A DNA stretch of 48,540 bases from Streptomyces roseus (GCF_001044425.1 NZ_LFML01000061.1:1-48540); one strand, 5' to 3'. Shown: positions 1 through 9,098, counted from the stretch's first letter. A program made the numbers and translations. Notes: generated by a model from the letters alone, not told the origin.

Positions 1-26
1 TTCGAGGAAAGGCGACAGACCCCGGC

Positions 27-1106
27 ATGTCCGCATCCCGCACCACCTTCCTCCAGGGCCAGGCCGGCCAGGGCGCCGCACTCGCCCGGATCGCCGACCG
101 CGTCCGCACCCGGCTCGCCTCCCCGGACTGCGCGGCCCTGCGCACCGCCCGGCGCCCCCTGTTCACCGGCATCGGCGCCTCCTACGCCGCCCTCGCGGTC
201 CCCGTGCACCAGCTGCGCACGGCCGGGGTCGTCACCCAGCGCGTGCTGTCCAGCGAGATCGATACCGGCACCGCCGGCTTCGACACCGACTGCCTGATCG
301 CCGTCTCCCAGGGCGGCCGCAGCCGCGAGACCGTCGCCGCCTTACGCAGCGCGGCACCCGGCATCACCAGGACCGCGCTGCTGGGCGTCGTCGCCTCGCC
401 GCTCGGCGAGCTCGCCGACCTGACCGTCGACCTCGGCGACGAGCCCGACTCGCACGCCTCGACCGTCGGCTACACCGGGGCCGTCGTCGCCCTCGACCTG
501 ATCGCCGGGGCCCTCGCGGGCCGTGACCGGGACCCGTGGGCCGACATCGCCGAGCGGACGGCCGCGGTCCACCGGCAGGCCGCCGAGGTGGTCACGGGCC
601 TGCGCGAACGCGGTGCCCGCTGCGCCGCCTCCGACGCGGTGGCGGCCGGGGCCTCGCGGGCCTCGGCCGAGGAGGGCGCGCTGCTGCTGCGCGAGGTGGC
701 CCGGATGGCCGCGGCCGCCTGCGCCACCCGCAACTACCTGCACGGGGAGATGGAGTCCGCGGGCAACACCCTGCACCTCGTCCTCGGCGCCGGCCGGGAG
801 ATCGAACTGGCCCGCTCGCTTGCCGCCGCCGGGCACCTCACGCTGCTGGTGACCACGGCCCCGGCCCGGCCCTCGGACAGCCTGTTCGTGATCCGCCTCC
901 CCGAGGTCCCGGACGCCGTCCGGGCGGTGCTGGAGGCGGTGGTGCTCCAGGAACTGGCCGCCCAGCTCGCCGCCGAGCGCGGCGTACCGATCGAGTCGTT
1001 CGTCTTCGCCCACGACGACACCAAGCTGGGCGGCCTCGACACGGCCCGCTTCCAGGTGGCCGCCTACGCCCCGGCGGGCGACGCCGCAAGGGCCCCGAGC
1101 CCCTGA
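27..1106 (+). CDS. SIS-domain phosphosugar isomerase-like protein (TTA-containing)
   Basis: The 359-residue protein looks like a double SIS (sugar isomerase) protein of the AgaS / GlmS-isomerase-domain type, which bind phosphorylated amino sugars or ketoses in the cytoplasm. The first SIS domain holds GIGASYAA near residues 48-55 and the Ser-rich turn VSQGGRSRET near 93-102. The second holds the HGEMES stretch near 239. The C-terminal VFAHDD region resembles the end of GlmS-type isomerase domains. No glutaminase domain is present, so it is not a full GlmS. A purine-rich GAGGAAAGG lies at 4-12, rather far from the ATG. Codon 106 is TTA (342-344), the only in-frame TTA I noticed in the window, suggesting dependence on the bldA tRNA. 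The real substrate cannot be told; the upstream neighbours are outside the window. Confidence 0.8.
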   Translation: MSASRTTFLQGQAGQGAALARIADRVRTRLASPDCAALRTARRPLFTGIGASYAALAVPVHQLRTAGVVTQRVLSSEIDTGTAGFDTDCLIAVSQGGRSRETVAALRSAAPGITRTALLGVVASPLGELADLTVDLGDEPDSHASTVGYTGAVVALDLIAGALAGRDRDPWADIAERTAAVHRQAAEVVTGLRERGARCAASDAVAAGASRASAEEGALLLREVARMAAAACATRNYLHGEMESAGNTLHLVLGAGREIELARSLAAAGHLTLLVTTAPARPSDSLFVIRLPEVPDAVRAVLEAVVLQELAAQLAAERGVPIESFVFAHDDTKLGGLDTARFQVAAYAPAGDAARAPSP

Positions 1107-1200
1107 TTCCGCCATGGTCGGAAGTCAGGGGTGCTGCGGGGAATGCCGGGTCTGCCAGGCTGGTTGCCCCGTCACGAGATCGAAACCAGGGGAGCCCGGC

Positions 1201-1653
1201 ATGACCGAGACCGTCACCCGCATCGAGTACACCCTGCCCGTGAACGATCCCGTGGCCGAGGACCGGGTCCAGCTCAGCCGGGACGAACTCTGGACGGGTC
1301 TGGTGGCCAAGGCCACCGACCCGCGCCCCTACGTACCGGCGATCACCGAGTGCACGGTCCTGTCGGAGAACCCGCAGGGCCTGGTCCGCGAGATAGCCCG
1401 CGACGGCGACCGCTTCCGGGAGACGGTGGTCTTCGACATCGGCCACCGCGTCAGCTTCCGCCGCGAGGACGAGAAGGCGGTCTGGACGATCGACAACGTC
1501 ATCGACGAGGACCCGACCGGCGCCCTCACCCTGACGTTCAGCGGCGCGTTCGAGCGCGAGTTCGCCCCGTCCCGGCTCGCGGCGATGCGTGCGTCCATGG
1601 CGGAGACGGCCGCCCGCACCCTCGCCGTGATCCGCGAGTCCGCCGCCGCCTGA
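1201..1653 (+). CDS. AtaL-like / DUF1857 SRPBCC-fold protein
   Basis: This 150-residue cytoplasmic protein matches the AtaL-like (DUF1857) family, a START/SRPBCC-type fold with a hydrophobic pocket and no settled function. Family hallmarks visible are the N-terminal LPVNDP, the ELWTGLVAKATDPRPYVPAI stretch and the REI...RDGDRFRETVVF strand pair. I chose the ATG at 1201 because GGGAG sits about 8 bases upstream. An in-frame extension to 1114 exists but would add a Cys-rich stretch unlike the family. The usual family length is about 150 residues, which fits. It follows the SIS gene by 94 bases and may be independently transcribed. Confidence 0.8.
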   Translation: MTETVTRIEYTLPVNDPVAEDRVQLSRDELWTGLVAKATDPRPYVPAITECTVLSENPQGLVREIARDGDRFRETVVFDIGHRVSFRREDEKAVWTIDNVIDEDPTGALTLTFSGAFEREFAPSRLAAMRASMAETAARTLAVIRESAAA

Positions 1654-1685
1654 GACCGCCCCGGACCGCCTGAGATCATCCGCAC

Positions 1686-2360
1686 ATGGACTTGGTACTG
1701 AGCCGGCTCGCCGCCGTCGGGCCCTTCTTCACCGTCCCGTACGGGACGGAACCGCCGGGGGAGGGGTTCCGGCCGCTCAGCGAGCTGTACGGACCGGCGC
1801 TGGAGCCCTACGTGGCCGAGGTCGGGCGCCGGATCGGCAGCGGGCCGGGGCGCGTCGCGGCCTCGACCGCCCAGCTCGGGATCGCCGCCCGGCTGTGGTC
1901 GGTCGGGCTCGGCTGCGCCGCGCTGGGCGGCCGGGTGCCGGACCTGGGCGCCGACCGCGTGTGGTGGCGGCTGCCCGGGGCGGGGTCGCTGGAGCTGTGG
2001 CTGCCCGAGCCCGGCCGCGGGGACCTGCCGGCCGGGGCGCTCGGGGAGACGGTGCTCGGCAACCTCGCGGGCCTGGACGTGCGGCTGCGGCAGCGGTACG
2101 GGGTCTCGCCCAAGGTGTTGCGCGGCAACGCCGCGTCGGGTCTGGTCGGCGCGCTGCGGGTGCTGCTCGACCGGGTCCCGGGCGGCCCGGCGGTGTCCCT
2201 GGCCGCGGAACTGCTGGCCGAGGAGGGACCGCTGGGTGACGCCGGTGCCTTCGTCCACGAGGAGGGGCTCGGGGTGGCCTTCGTACGCCGCAGCTGCTGC
2301 CTCTACTACCGGGTCCCGGGCGGCGGCCTCTGCGGGGACTGCGTGCTGCGCACGCGATAG
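1686..2360 (+). CDS. FhuF-like (2Fe-2S) ferric-siderophore reductase family protein
   Basis: The 224-residue protein ends in CC-x10-C-x2-C (Cys204, Cys205, Cys216, Cys219), the [2Fe-2S] motif of the FhuF family of ferric-siderophore reductases. The body is otherwise a variable, Leu/Gly-rich region as usual in actinobacterial FhuF-like proteins. Its likely role is reductive release of iron from siderophores in the cytoplasm. No siderophore biosynthesis or uptake gene is adjacent, so the substrate is open. There is no clear ribosome binding site before the ATG, and the transcript might be leaderless. It converges on the protease gene, with a perfect hairpin between the two. Confidence 0.8.
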   Translation: MDLVLSRLAAVGPFFTVPYGTEPPGEGFRPLSELYGPALEPYVAEVGRRIGSGPGRVAASTAQLGIAARLWSVGLGCAALGGRVPDLGADRVWWRLPGAGSLELWLPEPGRGDLPAGALGETVLGNLAGLDVRLRQRYGVSPKVLRGNAASGLVGALRVLLDRVPGGPAVSLAAELLAEEGPLGDAGAFVHEEGLGVAFVRRSCCLYYRVPGGGLCGDCVLRTR

Positions 2361-2407
2361 CCGGACGGGCCGCCGGGGAGCGGTCGGCTCCCCGGCGGCC
2401 CGTCCGG
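2361..2407. terminator. Bidirectional hairpin terminator between convergent genes
   Basis: A perfect 21-bp stem (2361-2381 with 2387-2407) closes on the 5-base loop GGTCG. It starts right after the fhuF-like stop codon and ends 25 bases before the protease stop, so it can serve both converging transcripts. There is no T-tract, as is common in Streptomyces. Confidence 0.85.
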
Positions 2408-2431
2408 GTCGGTGCTTCAGGTCGTCGAAGC

Positions 2432-4246
2432 TCAGAACGTGAGGTTCCAGGCGTCGATCTTGCCGGTGTCCGCGCTGGCGTTGTCGTTCACGCGCAGCTT
2501 CCACAGGCCGTTCGCCACCTCGGAGGAGGCGTTGACCGTGAAGGTCTGGACGATGTTGTCGGTGCTGCCGCCGGACCGGTTGGTCAGGTTGTAGACGGTG
2601 CCGTCGGGGGCCACCAGGTCGACCCTGAGGTCACCGATGTAGGTGTGCTTGATGTCCACGCCCACCTTCAGGGTGGCCGGAGCGTTGCCGCTCACCCCGC
2701 TGACGGTGATCGGGCTCTCCACGGTCGCGTTGTCGTTGATCGCGAAGTCGGCGAGGTTCTCGAAGTACTTCCCGGGCGGCGGGGAGGAGCCCACCGCCTT
2801 CAGCGCGTCGACCTGGCCCTCGCCGAAGAACGAGTTGTTGGCCGCGGTGCCGGTGCACCGGCTGTCCGAGGGGCAGGCGATGTCGTTGGCCTGGGTGGCC
2901 AGCTTGTCGCGCAGCTGCGCCGGGGTGATGCCGGGGTTGGTGCTGGCGAGCAGGGCCGCGACGCCGACCACGTGCGGGGTGGCCATCGACGTACCGCTCT
3001 TGGTGCCGTACTTGCCGCCCGGAATGGTGGAGTAGACGTCGCTGCCCGGGGCGGCGACGTCGATGACGCCGGATCCGAAGTTGGAGAAGGAGGCCTTCGA
3101 GGTGCCGGAGCCGTTCGCCGCGACCGTGACCACGCCGGGGAGCTCGGTCGGGATGTCGAGGCAGGCGTTGGTGATGGTGCGCGTGACCGGCGTCGAGTCG
3201 TTCGGGCTCGCGGAGTCGGTCGTCTTGTGGGCGAGGTCGTAGTCCTCGTTGCCCGCCGCGGCGATCTGGAGGGAGCCCTTGCCCTCGGCGTACTCCTGGG
3301 CGCGCTTGACGCCCTCGATGATGGCGGCCTGGTCGATGTTGTCCGGGCAGTTGAACTGCCACGGGTCCGTGTAGTAGCTGTTGTTGGTGACCTTGAAGCC
3401 GTGGTCACCGGCCCAGACGAAGCCGCAGATCGTGTTCTCGGCGAAGAAGAACGAGTTGCCCGGCTCGGCGACGCGGACCGCGGAGATCTTCACGCCCGGG
3501 GCCACGCCGACGACGCCCTTGCCGTTCTTGGCGGCCGCGATGGTGCCCGCGACGTGCGTGCCGTGGCTGTCGACGTCCCGCCAGGCGCCGGCCCGGGTGT
3601 CCGGCTTGCCGTACGCGCACGAGACGGAGTCGGCCGCGTTGAAGTTCGGCGCCAGGTCCTGGTGCTGGTCGTCCACACCGGTGTCCAGGATGCCGACCTT
3701 CACGGAGGGCGAACCGGTGGTGACGGCCCAGGCCTGGTCCGCCTTGATCTGGCTCATGTCGGCGCGGACGGGCTCGCCGGCCGGGGTCGTCGACTGGGCC
3801 GGGTTGGCGGGCAGCGCCGGGTTGTAGGCGTCGGCCGGGACGTCCGAGGTACGGGTGGCCCCGACCTGCTGGACCCCGCTGACCCCGCGCATCGTCGCGG
3901 CGAAGCCGGCCGAGGCGGAGTGGGCGACGATCACGCCGATGGAGTCGAAGTTGGAGAAGACGGTGCCGCCGTTGGCGGCGACGGCGGCACGCACCGCCGA
4001 GCTGTCACCGGGGGCGGTGATCACGAGGTAGGCGCGGGTGCCGGCGGCCCAGGTCGCACTCTGGGAGGTCGGCGCCGCGGCGGCCTTGCCCGCAATCTTG
4101 GCGGGCGCGGCCGGGATGACCTTGCCGGAAGGGGAGACGGGGGCGGTGCCGGCGAGCGCGGCGGGGGCCCCGAAGGCGAGTGCGGCGCCGAGCGTGGCGG
4201 CGAGCACGAGGGTACGTCGGGGTCGGCTGGATATGTGGGGTATCAA
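2432..4246 (-). CDS. Secreted S8 subtilisin-like serine protease with C-terminal P domain
   Basis: This is an exported subtilase that would hydrolyse proteins outside the cell. From the TTG start it has 604 residues: a Sec-type signal peptide (SRPRRT, hydrophobic stretch, ending about ALA-G near residue 32), an I9-like propeptide (about 65-135), the S8 catalytic domain, and a C-terminal proprotein-convertase P domain (about the last 105 residues). The triad is visible as Asp188 (LDTGVDD), His228 (SHGTHVAGT) and Ser420 (GTSMATPHV). I chose TTG at 4246 because GGAGGA (4256-4251) precedes it by four bases and the signal peptide then begins at a normal place. The longer in-frame ATGs at 4318 and 4279 would put some 14-24 extra residues before the signal peptide. 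P domains are typical of actinobacterial secreted subtilases. Confidence 0.92.
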   Translation of the reverse strand: MIPHISSRPRRTLVLAATLGAALAFGAPAALAGTAPVSPSGKVIPAAPAKIAGKAAAAPTSQSATWAAGTRAYLVITAPGDSSAVRAAVAANGGTVFSNFDSIGVIVAHSASAGFAATMRGVSGVQQVGATRTSDVPADAYNPALPANPAQSTTPAGEPVRADMSQIKADQAWAVTTGSPSVKVGILDTGVDDQHQDLAPNFNAADSVSCAYGKPDTRAGAWRDVDSHGTHVAGTIAAAKNGKGVVGVAPGVKISAVRVAEPGNSFFFAENTICGFVWAGDHGFKVTNNSYYTDPWQFNCPDNIDQAAIIEGVKRAQEYAEGKGSLQIAAAGNEDYDLAHKTTDSASPNDSTPVTRTITNACLDIPTELPGVVTVAANGSGTSKASFSNFGSGVIDVAAPGSDVYSTIPGGKYGTKSGTSMATPHVVGVAALLASTNPGITPAQLRDKLATQANDIACPSDSRCTGTAANNSFFGEGQVDALKAVGSSPPPGKYFENLADFAINDNATVESPITVSGVSGNAPATLKVGVDIKHTYIGDLRVDLVAPDGTVYNLTNRSGGSTDNIVQTFTVNASSEVANGLWKLRVNDNASADTGKIDAWNLTF

Positions 4247-4431
4247 TGCGTCCTCCGAAGACGGCCCGGAGGTGCTCATGACACCTACCGGGCCGTACGA
4301 AACGAGTGGTGGACGCAAGATGTCAGACGCGTGCCCCGCTATGGAAGTACCTTTTACCGCACGACACTTAACGGCCCCGTGGCCGAAAACAGACCACGGG
4401 ACCGTGTGGGGGCCGCGTGAAGGCGGTGTGA

Positions 4432-4480
4432 GGGCCGGCCGGCCCGGGCACCGTGGGGGCGAGCCCGGCCCGGCCGGCCC
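4432..4480 (-). terminator. Hairpin terminator after the DctA gene
   Basis: An 18-bp inverted repeat (4432-4449 with 4463-4480, one mismatch) with a 13-base loop lies 17 bases past the stop codon of the leftward transporter gene. The rest of the 250-base gap to the protease start (4247-4496) shows no gene and must hold the protease promoter. Confidence 0.6.
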
Positions 4481-4496
4481 GTGACGGGCGCTCCGC

Positions 4497-5855
4497 TCAG
4501 ACCGGTACGCCGTCCTTGGCGCCGGCCGGCGACGGCGCGGGCACGGTGGGGAGCTCCGCGCCGTGGCTGTCGTCGACCAGCGTGGTCTCGTCGAACTCCA
4601 GCCGTCCCGCGAGGACTTCGGTGGCCCGCTCGCGGTCGAACTCCTTGGTCCAGCTGCCGATGAGCACCGTCGCCACCGCGTTGCCCGCGAAGTTCGTCAG
4701 CGCCCGGGCCTCGCTCATGAACCGGTCGATGCCCACGATCAGCCCGACGCCGTCGACGAGTTCCGGCCGGTGCGACTGGAGTCCGCCGGCCAGCGTCGCG
4801 AGCCCGGCGCCGGTCACGCCCGCCGCGCCCTTCGAGGCGATGATCATGAACAGCAGCAGCGAGATCTGCTCGCCGATGGCCAGCGGCTTGCCCATGGCCT
4901 CCGCGATGAACAGCGAGGACATCGTCAGGTAGATCGCGGTCCCGTCCAGGTTGAAGGAGTAGCCCGTCGGCACCGTGATGCCGACCACCGGCTTCGAGAC
5001 GCCCAGGTGCTCCATCTTCGCGATGAGCCGGGGCAGCGCCGACTCCGAGGAGGAGGTCGAGAGGATCAGCAGGAACTCGCGGCCCAGGTAGCGCAGCAGC
5101 GAGAACACGTTGAGCCCGGTGCACACCCGCAGCAGGGTGCCGAGCACCACGAACACGAACAGCAGGCAGGTGGTGTAGAAGCCGATCATGATGACGGCCA
5201 GTGACTTCAGGGCGTCGATGCCGGTCGCGCCGACCACCGCCGCCATCGCGCCGAACGCGCCCACCGGCGCCGCCCACATGATCATCGCCAGTACGCGGAA
5301 GACCAGCTTCTGCACGTGTCCGATCCCGCGCAGCAGCGGCTCGCCCGCCGTGCCCATCGCCTGGAGCGCGAACCCGCACAGCAGCGCCACGAGCAGGGTC
5401 TGGAGCACCTGCCCGCCGGTGAAGGCGGAGACCAGGGTGGTCGGGATGATCCCGAGCAGGAACTCGGGCGTGCTCTGCGCCCCGCCCGCCTTGGCCTGCG
5501 CCTCACCCGCGTGCTTGACGGCCTCGGTCAGGTGCAGTCCGCTCCCCGGCTCCAGCAGGTTCCCGACGAGGAGCCCGATGGCCAGGGCCACCGTGGACAT
5601 GATCATGAAGTAGCCGAGGGCGAGGCCGCCCACGGCGCCGACCTTCGCGGCCTTGCGGACCGATCCGATGCCCAGCACGATCGTGCAGAAGATCACGGGC
5701 GAGATCATCATCTTGATGAGGTTCACGAAGCCGGTGCCCAGCGGCTTGAGCTCGACGGCCGTGCCGGGCGCGGCGAATCCCACGGCGATGCCGAGGAGCA
5801 CCGCGGCGATCACCGCGATGTACAGGTAATGGGTCTTGTCGCGTCTGCCGGCCAC
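4497..5855 (-). CDS. dctA: C4-dicarboxylate:cation symporter, DctA type (DAACS family)
   Basis: This 452-residue inner-membrane symporter would take up succinate, fumarate, malate and perhaps aspartate with Na+ or H+. About eight transmembrane helices plus re-entrant loops are visible. Family signatures are the Ser-rich loop STSSSESALPRL and the NLDGTAIYLTM motif. I chose the GTG at 5855 (VAGRRDKTHYLY) because AGGAGG lies four to five bases upstream. The open frame extends to 5894 but with no site there. The gene is divergent from a DcuS/DcuR-type two-component system, the arrangement known for dicarboxylate-induced dctA, so those regulators probably control it. Confidence 0.9.
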   Translation of the reverse strand: MAGRRDKTHYLYIAVIAAVLLGIAVGFAAPGTAVELKPLGTGFVNLIKMMISPVIFCTIVLGIGSVRKAAKVGAVGGLALGYFMIMSTVALAIGLLVGNLLEPGSGLHLTEAVKHAGEAQAKAGGAQSTPEFLLGIIPTTLVSAFTGGQVLQTLLVALLCGFALQAMGTAGEPLLRGIGHVQKLVFRVLAMIMWAAPVGAFGAMAAVVGATGIDALKSLAVIMIGFYTTCLLFVFVVLGTLLRVCTGLNVFSLLRYLGREFLLILSTSSSESALPRLIAKMEHLGVSKPVVGITVPTGYSFNLDGTAIYLTMSSLFIAEAMGKPLAIGEQISLLLFMIIASKGAAGVTGAGLATLAGGLQSHRPELVDGVGLIVGIDRFMSEARALTNFAGNAVATVLIGSWTKEFDRERATEVLAGRLEFDETTLVDDSHGAELPTVPAPSPAGAKDGVPV

Positions 5856-5962
5856 GGCGTCCTCCTGGTGGTGAATACGTCCCGGGAGGACCATCGCCCG
5901 AGCCTGTGACCCCGGTCACCCTTGCGTTCATTGAGTTCACGGCCCGGTGCACACTGAGCGTT

Positions 5963-7567
5963 ATGTTCCGTTTCCCCCGACCGCCGCGCAGCCTCGCCGG
6001 CCAGCTCTTCGCCATGCAGGTGCTGCTGGTCGCCGTGGTCGTGGCGGGCTGCGCGGTCTTCGCGTACGCCACCGCCCGCGGGCAGGCCGAGGAGGCCGCC
6101 CGGCGCCAGGCGGGGGCCGTGGCGCGCGCCGTCGCCGACTCCCCGTCCGTACGCGAGGCCGTACGCGGGGCCGCGGCCGGCCGGGACCCCTCGGCCGCGC
6201 TCCAGCCGTACGCCGAGCGGGTCCGCGTGGACTCCGGGGTGGACTTCGTGACGATCATGGCTCCCGACGGGCGGCGCTGGACCCACCCCGACCCCCGACG
6301 CATCGGCGAGCCGTTCCTCGGGAACACCGCCCCCGCCCTGCTCGGGGAGACCTTCAGCGAGACCTACACCGGCACCCTCGGGCCCTCCATCCGCGTGGTC
6401 ACCCCGCTCATGGACGACGGCCGGGTCACCGGCATGGTCAGCGCCGGCATCACCGTCCGGGCGATCAGCGCCCGCCTCGCCGAGCAGCTCACCGTCCTCG
6501 CCTGGGTCGCGGCCGGTGCGCTCGCCCTCGGCGGAGCCGGTACGTACGTGGTCAACGCCCGGCTGCGCCGGCACACCCACGGCATGAACGCGGCGGAGCT
6601 CAGCCGGATGTACGACTACCACCAGGCGGCCCTGCACGGGGTCCGCGAGGGCCTGCTCATGCTCGACGGCCAGCGCCGCATCACCCTCATCAACGACGCC
6701 GGACGGGAGCTGCTCGGCCTGCGCGGGGACGTCCGGGGCACCGGCGCCGCCGACCTCGGACTGCCCGCCCCGCTCACCGGCGCCCTGCTCGCCGACCGGC
6801 CCCGCGTGGACGAGGTGCACCTGACCGCGGACCGGGTGCTCGTCCTCAACAGCTCGCCCGTCGCGGGCGGCGGCCGCCGCGGCACCGTGGTCACCCTCCG
6901 CGACCACACCGAACTCCAGTCGCTCACCGGCGAACTGGACCAGGAGCGCGGGTTCACCGAGGCGCTGCGCTCCCAGGCCCACGAGGCCGCCAACCGGCTG
7001 CACACCGTGGTCTCCCTCATCGAACTCGGCCGCGCGGACGAGGCGGTGGAGTTCGCCACCGCCGAACTCCAACTGGCCCAGGCCCTGACCGACGAGGTGG
7101 TCACCGGAGTCGGGGAGCCCGTCCTCGTGGCACTGCTGCTCGGCAAGGCCGCCCAGGCGCACGAACGCGGGGTCGAACTGGTCGTCACCCCCGACAGCCG
7201 CGCCGTCAGGGCCGGCACCGGGAACCTCCCGGCCCGGGACCTCGTCACCGTGCTCGGCAACCTCCTCGACAACGCCGTCGACGCCCTGACCGGCGTCCCC
7301 GGGGCCCGGATAGCCGTCACCGTCCGGCCCGACAAGGACGCACTGCTGCTCCGGGTCGCCGACAACGGCCCCGGGCTGCCCGCGGGCGCCGCCGCCGACG
7401 TGTTCCTGCGCGGCTGGTCGGGCAAGGGAGAAGGGCGCGGCCTCGGCCTCGCCCTGGTCCGGCAGGTGGCCCACCGCCACGGCGGGAGCGCGGAGGCCAC
7501 CGAAGGACCGGGCGGGGGAGCCGAGTTCACCGTACGACTGCCCATGCGAAGGGAGCCGACGCCATGA
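5963..7567 (+). CDS. Sensor histidine kinase, DcuS/CitA family
   Basis: The 534-residue membrane kinase has an N-terminal transmembrane helix (LLVAVVVAGCAVFAYA), a periplasmic-type PAS/Cache sensor (about 45-175) and a second helix (about 178-200). A cytoplasmic PAS and a His-dimerisation segment containing HEAANRLHTVVSLIELG follow, then a HATPase domain with the N-box NLLDNAVDAL, DNGPGLP and GRGLGLALV. This is the layout of kinases that sense citrate or C4-dicarboxylates. The open frame starts at 5906, but ATG 5963 puts the signal-anchor helix at a normal distance. The stop overlaps the next start in ATGA. Its divergence from dctA points to C4-dicarboxylates as the signal. Confidence 0.88.
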   Translation: MFRFPRPPRSLAGQLFAMQVLLVAVVVAGCAVFAYATARGQAEEAARRQAGAVARAVADSPSVREAVRGAAAGRDPSAALQPYAERVRVDSGVDFVTIMAPDGRRWTHPDPRRIGEPFLGNTAPALLGETFSETYTGTLGPSIRVVTPLMDDGRVTGMVSAGITVRAISARLAEQLTVLAWVAAGALALGGAGTYVVNARLRRHTHGMNAAELSRMYDYHQAALHGVREGLLMLDGQRRITLINDAGRELLGLRGDVRGTGAADLGLPAPLTGALLADRPRVDEVHLTADRVLVLNSSPVAGGGRRGTVVTLRDHTELQSLTGELDQERGFTEALRSQAHEAANRLHTVVSLIELGRADEAVEFATAELQLAQALTDEVVTGVGEPVLVALLLGKAAQAHERGVELVVTPDSRAVRAGTGNLPARDLVTVLGNLLDNAVDALTGVPGARIAVTVRPDKDALLLRVADNGPGLPAGAAADVFLRGWSGKGEGRGLGLALVRQVAHRHGGSAEATEGPGGGAEFTVRLPMRREPTP

Positions 7568-8295
7568 GCGACGCGCACGGGGCGCCCGCGGGGCCCGCGG
7601 TACGGGTGCTGGTGGTCGAGGACGATCCCGTCGCCGCCGACGCGCACGCCCTCTACGTCGGCCGGGTGCCCGGCTTCACCGCCGTCGGCGCCGTCCATTC
7701 GCTGGCCGAGGCCACCCGCGTCCTGGAACGGACCCCGGTCGACCTGCTGCTGCTCGACCTCACCCTGCCCGACGGGCACGGGCTGCGCTTCGCCCGCCGG
7801 CTGCGGGCCTCCGGGCACCCGGTGGACGTGATCGTCGTGACCTCGGCGCGCGACCTGGCCGTGGTGCGCGAGAGCGTCTCGCTCGGGGTGGTCCAGTACG
7901 TCCTCAAACCGTTCGCCTTCCCGACCCTGCGCGAACGGCTGCTGCGGTACGCGGAGTTCCGGGCGACGGCGGGTGAGGCCGCCGGCCAGGACGACGTGGA
8001 CCGGGCGCTCGCCGCCCTGCGCGCCCCGAGCCCCGCCGAGCTGCCGAAAGGACTGAGCGCGCCGACCCTGGAGCGGGTCGGCGCGCTGCTGCGGGCGGCG
8101 ACCGCGGGGTTGACCGCCGCGGGGGCGGCCGAGGCGGCCGGGATCTCCCGGATCACGGCCCGCCGCTACCTGGAGCACCTGGTGGACACCGGCCGGGCGG
8201 ACCGGACCCCCCGCTACGGGCAGGTCGGCCGCCCGGAACTGCACTACCGCTGGCTTGCCGCGGCGGCCGGGACCGGTTCCGTGTCGAAGGTGTAG
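7564..8295 (+). CDS. Response regulator, DcuR/CitB (DpiA) family
   Basis: The 243-residue protein has an N-terminal receiver domain with acidic pocket Glu19-Asp20-Asp21, phospho-acceptor Asp65 (LLLLDLTLP) and Lys115 (VLKPF). A C-terminal helix-turn-helix follows (about 185-225, TAAGAAEAAGISRITARRYLEHL), of the CitB/DcuR kind. It is translationally coupled to the kinase by a 4-base ATGA overlap. Likely target: the divergent dctA promoter at 5856-5962. Its last 52 bases overlap the 3' end of the tyrosinase gene on the other strand, so the two transcripts converge through each other. Confidence 0.9.
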   Translation: MSDAHGAPAGPAVRVLVVEDDPVAADAHALYVGRVPGFTAVGAVHSLAEATRVLERTPVDLLLLDLTLPDGHGLRFARRLRASGHPVDVIVVTSARDLAVVRESVSLGVVQYVLKPFAFPTLRERLLRYAEFRATAGEAAGQDDVDRALAALRAPSPAELPKGLSAPTLERVGALLRAATAGLTAAGAAEAAGISRITARRYLEHLVDTGRADRTPRYGQVGRPELHYRWLAAAAGTGSVSKV

Positions 8296-9098
8296 AACTT
8301 CCGGTGGTCCAGCAGGTCGGCCGGGGTCACGTCGTTCCACGGCCGCATCGTGTCGTTCAGGTCGATCACGTTCGCGGTGCCCGCGGCCGGCAGGTACGTG
8401 GACTTCGGGTGGCGGGCCTGCCACTCGGCCCACAGCTTGTCGACGTAGGCGTGGTGCATCCAGAACACCGGGTCGTTGGGGGAGACCCCGGTGCCCATCT
8501 GGCCGCCGACCCAGACGTGCACCCGGTTGTGCAGGTTGGCGCCGCGCCAGCCCTCCAGGTGGTTGCGGAAGCCGTTCGAGGAGCTGTTCCACGGAGCCAT
8601 GTCGTACACCGGCATGGAGAGGACGGACTCCACCTCGGCCTTGGTCGGCAGTTCGGCCACGCCCGAGCCGAGCGCGCGACGCAGGTAGGCGCGCCCGTCC
8701 ACCCGTACGTTCACCTCCCACTTGCCGCCCGCGTAGGCGAAGGGCCCGTCGGTGACCTGTCCGTCGCGGGCCCGGCCGGTGCCGCCGAGGAAGTCGGGGG
8801 CCCAGAGGGAGGAGCGGGAGGTGCGGTCCGCGGTCCAGTCCCAGTAGGGGAGCGCCACCTTCGGGTCCACTTTCTGCAGCGCGGCCTCGAACTCCAGGAG
8901 GAAGCGGCGGTGCCAGGGGAGGAAGGAGGGGGAGCGGTGGCCCACCCGGTCGCCCGAGTCGGTGTCGCTCATGATGAACCCGTTGTGCGTGGTGACGAAC
9001 CGGTCGTAGACACCGGTCCGCTTCAGTTCCAGCAGCGCGTTCGTGAAGGCGCGCTTCTCCTCGGGGGTGAGGGCGGCCTGGTTCTTGCGGACGGTCAT
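8244..9098 (-). CDS. melC2: Tyrosinase MelC2
   Basis: This 284-residue type-3 dicopper enzyme oxidises monophenols and o-diphenols to quinones, giving melanin from tyrosine. The six copper ligands are all present: CuA His38, His54, His63 (in GHRSPSFLPWHRRFLLEFE) and CuB His190, His194 and His216 (HNRVHVWVG and VFWMHHAYVD). This is the same numbering as the structurally known Streptomyces enzymes. It lacks its own export signal, as expected, because it leaves the cell with MelC1. Start ATG overlaps the melC1 stop (ATGA). Confidence 0.97.
   Translation of the reverse strand: MTVRKNQAALTPEEKRAFTNALLELKRTGVYDRFVTTHNGFIMSDTDSGDRVGHRSPSFLPWHRRFLLEFEAALQKVDPKVALPYWDWTADRTSRSSLWAPDFLGGTGRARDGQVTDGPFAYAGGKWEVNVRVDGRAYLRRALGSGVAELPTKAEVESVLSMPVYDMAPWNSSSNGFRNHLEGWRGANLHNRVHVWVGGQMGTGVSPNDPVFWMHHAYVDKLWAEWQARHPKSTYLPAAGTANVIDLNDTMRPWNDVTPADLLDHRKFYTFDTEPVPAAAASQR

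Noticed and set aside
1114..1200. N-terminal extension of the DUF1857 protein.
   Set aside because: Cys/Gly-rich extension is unlike the family and ATG 1201 has its own ribosome binding site.
2645..4420. A 591-codon open frame antisense to the protease.
   Set aside because: Low-complexity Gly/Arg/Val product; the opposite strand encodes an intact subtilase.
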